Shown here: piece after piece, positions 59,260 through 64,000 of the stretch
Position numbering within the stretch: the first letter of the stretch is position 1
Layout of the letters: every line of letters starts with the position of its first letter
From: Morchella semilibera
Lineage: Eukaryota > Ascomycota > Pezizomycetes > Pezizales > Morchellaceae
NCBI GenBank assembly: GCA_009192285.1
Contig: CM018609.1
Span: forward strand, 575,282 to 639,281
DNA length: 64,000 nt
Direction of reading: 5' to 3'
The notes under the pieces: model-generated
Database searches by the model: none
Told to the model about the DNA's origin: nothing
What the model saw: the letters and a program-made list of their open reading frames with translations, nothing else
Made by a program: the position numbers and the translations under genes

Positions 59260-60965
59260 GGGAGGGTGGTAGGGTAGGGTAGGTTAGGGACTTTTATGTA
59301 GAAAAGTTAGATTGTATTGTTAAATTGTATTAGGCGTGTTCTTTTTTTTCTTTTTTTTTCTTTTCTTTTTGCTTCGTGACTTCTTCTTTTCTGCATTGCC
59401 TGTATACTAGTAGCATAGCCTGGCAAGAGTCTATAGAATCAGTTCTTTCTACCTTCCCCAGTCCCAGTTCCAGCACCAGTGATAGTTTCCTCCTCCTCTA
59501 GACACACACACACCCACAGCAGCGGAGAGCAAACGTATATCACAACCATACCCCCCCCCCCCCCGGAAGCGGCAATCATATGTAACCATCCCGGCGGTAG
59601 GGTGCCCCAGGAGTGTACTATGGTGCCGGTCGCGATAAATCTACCAATACTCCCCCTCAACATGCCCTCCACACCTCACCTATAACACACCCCAAGATTT
59701 TAGATATAGAAAATTTTAAAACATAGATTAGGTAGCTCCGGTGATTATCTACAGAGTGGCTGTTTTGGATTTCTAGATTTCTAGATTTGAATGTGGGTTG
59801 ATAGGTTTCCTAACTGGGTGGTTTTGGTGTAAGAAGTCTTCAATGTCCGCTATGAAAAGTGTCAATATCATAGGGTTAGGGTGAAAATACTGAGGGTTAG
59901 GGGACTGGGAGTCTAGAAAGGTAGGTTTTTGTCCTCAAAAAGACATTAAGTTTTGAGAAAAACAGTTTCTATGCCCAAAAAAACCACTTTTTGGTCCTGG
60001 GCTAATGGATATGTAGTCCTGCTGTGGCTGCGTGTGTCCAGTTCCCCCGGGGGCGGACACATCCGGTTAATTAATTTAGGGGCCACGTATGCAACCTACA
60101 TGTACAGGCGGGTCCCGTCAATTGCATTAAGGAGATTAGGGCTGGTCTATGTCTATCTACATGCCGGTGGGATGTACGAGGTGGGAAGGGCATCGAGTGA
60201 TCTGTCGTGATCGTGACCCGCCGATTTCGCCCGCTTCCACCGCGTACCGGTCCCCCGCCGCTCTAGACATAGTACTACTACACTAGGGGCTACCACCTCG
60301 CCTCAAGCAGGTACATGCATGTATACACGTACTCTGGTTATCCCCCCTCCGCTCCCCCAATCCCATGCATTCCTGCCAGTTAATTTCATTGCCCTGAAAT
60401 GAATGATGTAATTGCCAAGGAGATCGATCTTTCCACAAATGGGGGGGGGGCTCATAAACTACAATGACACAAACAAAAGCATCGTGGCGTGGCCTAGTGG
60501 TAATACACTGGGCTTCGTCATATGACCACGACAGGTTCAAATCCTGGTGGGAGCAGTGATGAGAAAGCCCAACATGGTAGCGACGCTCTTGAGGGATGAA
60601 TACTTCTTCACGTAAGTCTTTTGTTGCCGGCTTTTTTATCATTTAATTTGACCGCGAGTTATGGAACAGTGGTAGACAAATCCTCTCCACGGTACGTACA
60701 TGTTGTCACCCTCAACCAATAGGTTGCGGGGCGCAAAAATGTGGTTGCAGGGCCTACGAGTGACGGCTTGTGATTCGAGAGTGGCTAAGGTTGCACCTGC
60801 AACACACACACACCGCGCCCACCAGCTAGAACCTAAACACGGGTGAGAGAGAAAAAGAAGAAAGGTCTGGTATTCGACTAGCAAGCCCGTATAAACGCTA
60901 CCTAAACTAAGGATACACAAAACAGAGACGAAAACGAAAAAAAAAAACCGAGCTACACATGAATT
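59260..60965. other. Intergenic between WDR70 and citrate synthase 3' ends
   Basis: Convergent 3' flanks. A poly-C run is at about 59551-59564. Short TAGGGTTAGGGT and GAGGGTTAGGGG words at 59870-59903 resemble telomere repeat but are not an array. TACATGTA lies at 60097. The bipartite motif is present at 60194-60210 and 60757-60773. A tRNA-like head lies at 60483-60554. Confidence 0.5.
60483..60554 (+). repeat. tRNA-like pol III head (degenerate tRNA or SINE)
   Basis: An A-box match TGGCCTAGTGG at 60490-60500 and a B-box match GGTTCAAATCC at 60534-60544 are 44 bp apart, exactly tRNA spacing. The T-arm pairs over four bases (CAGG/CCTG) and the D-arm weakly (GCC/GGC). The acceptor arms (positions 1-7 and 66-72) do not pair, and no normal anticodon stem forms, so this is not a working tRNA gene. 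It could be a tRNA pseudogene or the head of a tRNA-derived SINE; a T run follows at about 60630. Confidence 0.5.
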
Positions 60966-62596
60966 TTACAGCTTTGCGCCTAGCCTTCTCTTGCTCTGGT
61001 AGTGCGGCAGCTCCTTGACGCCGTCCTTGCTGTCCACAATCTCCTTCTCCGCCCGCCCCTCCATGGGGACGTAGTCGCGCAGCTTCTCGCCGACGTAGAC
61101 CTGTCGTGGCCGCCAGATCTTTGCGCCGGATGAGTCGAGGGCCTGCTTCCAGTGCGCCACTATATATATACGCCGTTAGCATTCCACATTTCACCTTGTA
61201 GGGAGAAGGGGGTATCTTACGCCAGCCGGCGACTCGGGGAACTGCAAACAGGATCGGGTAGAAGTCTAGTGGGAACCCCATAGCCTTGTAGATCAGACCC
61301 GACCAGTAATCCACATTGGGATACAGTTTCTTCTCTACGAACCACGGGTCCGCCAGGGCAGCGTCCTTGAGTGCGATAGCAACCTCAATCAGTGGCTCCC
61401 GGCCACAGGCCTCAAAAACCATCTCCGAGACTTCCTTGATGATCTTTGATCGCGGGTCCGTATTCTTGTAGACTCTGTGACCGAAGCCAAAGAGGAGCTC
61501 CTTCTTCTCCTTGACGTCCGCCAGAAACTTCGGCACATTCTCGACCGTGCCAATCTTCTCGATCATCCTGATGACGGCCTCGTTCGCGCCACCGTGGAGC
61601 GGCCCATACAGCGCAGCGGCAGAGGCCGCGATCGCCGAGTACGGGTCGACGAGAGAGCTGCCGACATGCGTCATGGTGGATGTGGAGCAATTCATCTCGT
61701 GGTCTGCGTGCAGGATGAACAGGACCTCAAGAGCCCTTGCGAGCCGGGCGTCGGGCTTGTAGTTCTCGCCCTCGGACATGGAGTCCATCATGTAGAGCAT
61801 GTTCTCGGCGTAGCCAAGGTCTGCTCGGGGCGATATGAAGGGGCGGTTCATGCGCACACGCATTGAGAATGCGGCGACGGTCGCGGCTTTCCCGAGGATG
61901 CGGATGATGTTCTTGTTCATGATGTCCTTGTTGTTGATATAGAGGTTGCGGCCCTGTAGCGCGGGGTTCGCCTCGGGGGCGAATGCACCCATTGCTGCAA
62001 AGGCGGAGATAAAGATGGACATTGGGTGGGAATCTGATGCTGTTAGACTTGACCAGGAGGGGGAAAGGGGTTTCTGGTCATACCATAGCGCATGGAGTGG
62101 ATGAGCTTCGTGAGATCGTCCGCGAGGAAGGTGTGGTGCATGACCTCGTACTTCCACAGGTCGTACTGCTGCTTGGCTGGCAGATCCCCAAAGATGAGGA
62201 GATATGCCGTCTCCAGGAAGTCGCTCTTCTCGGCAAGCTGCTCAATCGGGTATCCGCGGTGCATAAGGAAGCCCTTGTCGCCATCTATAAATGTGATTTT
62301 TGACGAGATGGCGGCGGTGTTGAGGTATGCTGGGTCAAAGATGCGGATGCCGTTGGCAGTGTCGTCCGTGTCGATTCCATCCTCGGTCTTGGGGACTGGG
62401 CCCTTGAGAGCCTTGAAGGCCGTTGCGGGGATTGAGTTATGGGTTATTGGGATGACGATGGTCTTTCCAGTGCGGTTATCGATCACTGTTATGGAGTTGT
62501 CGCCTTTTGAGGGACTGTGAGAAGTGTTAGTTACGCTTTTCAAGGTGGGGGTGGGTGGGTGTAAGAGGCTTACGCTTGTGAGGTTATAACGGCCAT
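60966..62596 (-). CDS. Citrate synthase, probably peroxisomal
   Basis: Four exons, 62596-62574, 62514-62084, 62033-61221 and 61159-60966, give 486 residues. The fold is clear: NSITVIDNRTGKTIVIPITH, FIDGDKGFLMHRGYPIEQLA, the catalytic His in PLHGGANEAV, the second His in GFGHRVYKNTDPR and the catalytic Asp in NVDYWSG. The enzyme condenses acetyl-CoA and oxaloacetate into citrate. The N-terminus (MAVITSQAPSKGDNS) has no mitochondrial targeting helix, and the protein ends in AKL, a PTS1 peroxisome signal, so it likely serves the glyoxylate cycle or acetyl export as yeast Cit2 does. The last exon is needed for this tail. Introns have donors GTAAGC, GTATGA and GTAAGA; the second has a CTAAC branch site. 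A TATATA-like box lies about 100 bp upstream near 62697. Confidence 0.93.
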
Positions 62597-64000
62597 GGTG
62601 AAGGGTCTTTATGCAGGGACGGATGTGCTAAGGCGTGTCAACGGGAGTGCTAGAAGAATGTGGAGTAGAATCTAGGAGCTGGGGGGACCGTACTAGTATA
62701 TAGGTAGATAGAATAGGTTGTGTAGGTGTATCTGAGAAGTGGGGAGAAGGGCAGGAGGTGAGAAAGAGAGAGGGAGAGGGAGAGAGAGACCCGTGATCGT
62801 GAGGTCTCAATCTTTGTCAGGGCCGTGGTTAACCCGTAAGCTTGTGATCGGTTGTGTTGCTCTAGGTACGTCATCTGCTTTACCGAGGCATCTCGGTCGT
62901 CCCAGTTTCATCGATCAGCAGCACCCAATAGACAGACCCCTTTAGAATAGATATTGCTTTTGTCGAATTGGCTGCGGGGATCCGTTGCATGTATCGATTT
63001 GTGAACCGTGAGGGCTCTTAACAGTTTGATGTTAGCTATAAGAGTATGCATCTCCTAACAATAACTCGTAGTTAGGCTGTCTCCTACTCGTCTGTCAGCT
63101 TTCATGACTTGGTGGACGTCTTTCCAAGACCACCGGGTGGGTTCTCACCTCTCCGTACATGATGGTGCGTGCGTTGCCGACGGAATAATGGAGCTACAAC
63201 AGAGAGTGCCATGGAGGCTCCGGGAACACTCCATAAAAGCCCACCGAGATATATCTCGGAAGACCGGATGAAAACTGGGCGGTATAGCGGAGATGGATTG
63301 TGGGGTAGTGAAATAGTTTTACAGAGAGAAGGGAAAGATCGAGAGTTCAAGGTCAATAGATTCACATAGTATCTGATGGATAATAGGATATGGACTGCTT
63401 AAAATAGGCACTAGGATCCTTTTTGACTCTCTATGGATTATCCAAAGTGGATATCGTCTCTACTTTATAGGAACGAAAGAAAGCATTATCCCGATTAGAA
63501 AAGACAAAGACCTATTAAGGAAAGACAAAGAAAACAAAGATTTTACGCTGATTCGTCAGCTTCTTTTTCTTGTCTCGAACCAGACCCAATTCGGCTTAGT
63601 GTGGTTGATAAACAACTTGGTTGCCATCTCAACGCCAGGTTTATTAATTATCCTAGGCACGTGACCCACCTAGCGTCTGGTTCGAGACAACCTATTGCTA
63701 GCTTTTCGGGTTAGACTTTTAGGAAGTGCTATGCAGAAATCACGAGAACTTTTGTCACCTTACAATAGCTCCCGGGGTTCCTGCATCACGTGAGTTGTCA
63801 CCGCACCTCTAAGATTCACAGGCGATCACTCGTCGCTAATGCCCCCCGAAAACTATAGAGTAGTATAGTCTCGGCCAAGTTTACTTTGTGGTCCTTTGGC
63901 TTTGAGTCTATGATTACTTCTTTTTGTGAAGAGGACAGAGCAGTACAAGACTCGGTTGACATGACTGGCTACATGTATATACAGTATAAGAGAGATGTCT
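62597..64000. other. Intergenic upstream of citrate synthase to window end
   Basis: The first 300 bases are the citrate synthase promoter, with a GA-rich run at about 62763-62790. Beyond it I see no gene. The inverted-repeat element at 63570-63690 is listed separately. The bipartite motif occurs at 63816-63832 and TACATGTA at 63970. Confidence 0.5.
63570..63690. repeat. Short inverted-repeat element, possible MITE, 121 bp
   Basis: TTGTCTCGAACCAGAC at 63570-63585 is matched exactly by its complement GTCTGGTTCGAGACAA at 63675-63690, a perfect 16-bp terminal inverted repeat around 89 bp of unrelated sequence. I see no convincing target-site duplication, so the superfamily is open and it could also be a chance or structural palindrome. 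It has no coding capacity. Confidence 0.55.

Noticed and set aside
59870-59903. TTAGGG-like words suggesting an interstitial telomere tract
   Set aside because: Only about two imperfect units at two places, not an array; chance in G-rich sequence is enough.

Overview
The window is nuclear DNA of a filamentous ascomycete (Pezizomycotina). The evidence is short spliceosomal introns of about 55-90 bp with CTAAC/CTGAC-like branch sites, and a gene set typical of the group: CBM18 chitin deacetylase, CFEM-like surface protein, Mid1, fungal alpha-actinin and an Mdr1-type ABC transporter. I recognise 17 protein genes, 16 of them complete. Gene density is low (about one per 4 kb) with long AT-rich, partly decayed spacers. 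Together with the intron style this would fit a Pezizomycetes or Orbiliomycetes-like fungus, but that placement is an inference.

Layout: 1-250 3' end of DBP10 (+); 2544-4197 BAR-domain protein (+); 6884-10960 ABCB transporter (-); 15926-16813 F-box/ankyrin protein (+) in a gene desert; 18590-20566 modular chitin deacetylase (-); 22437-23083 SWI5 recombination mediator (+); 26302-27285 C2H2 zinc-finger protein (-); 27993-28461 tubulin cofactor A (-), divergent from 28712-29860 proteasome alpha-7 PRE10 (+); 31783-35685 large RGG-rich protein of unknown function (-); 38377-39993 CFEM-like/Ser-Thr-rich surface protein (+); 41225-43158 GH5-X2-CBM46 glucanase (+); 46103-48363 alpha-actinin (+); 53442-55433 MID1 (+); 56761-57051 complex I B12 subunit (-), divergent from 57315-59259 WDR70 (+); 60966-62596 citrate synthase with a peroxisomal PTS1 tail (-). 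Several of these (SWI5, TBCA, the B12 subunit, the deacetylase C-terminus) only appear after splicing short exons, and those models were built by hand from frame, splice sites and family resemblance.

The genes are mostly unrelated housekeeping functions with no biosynthetic cluster. A loose cell-surface theme (chitin deacetylase, CFEM-like protein, glucanase, Mid1) is scattered rather than clustered.

The most unusual signal is in the spacers. A 17-bp bipartite motif, TCAY-N5-RTCACTCG, occurs 16 times (plus two near copies), always outside coding exons, with unrelated flanks and two TCAY/TCAC half-sites exactly 10 bp apart. Separately, the perfect palindrome TACATGTA occurs about 30 times where one or two are expected, again never in a coding exon. 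I know of no described system matching either. A Tourist-like MITE (49021-49118, TTA target duplication), a second short inverted-repeat element (63570-63690), a diverged 166-bp tandem duplication (about 13556-13890) and a tRNA-like pol III head (60483-60554) complete the repeat content. No CRISPR array, rRNA, intact tRNA, or recognisable retroelement was found.
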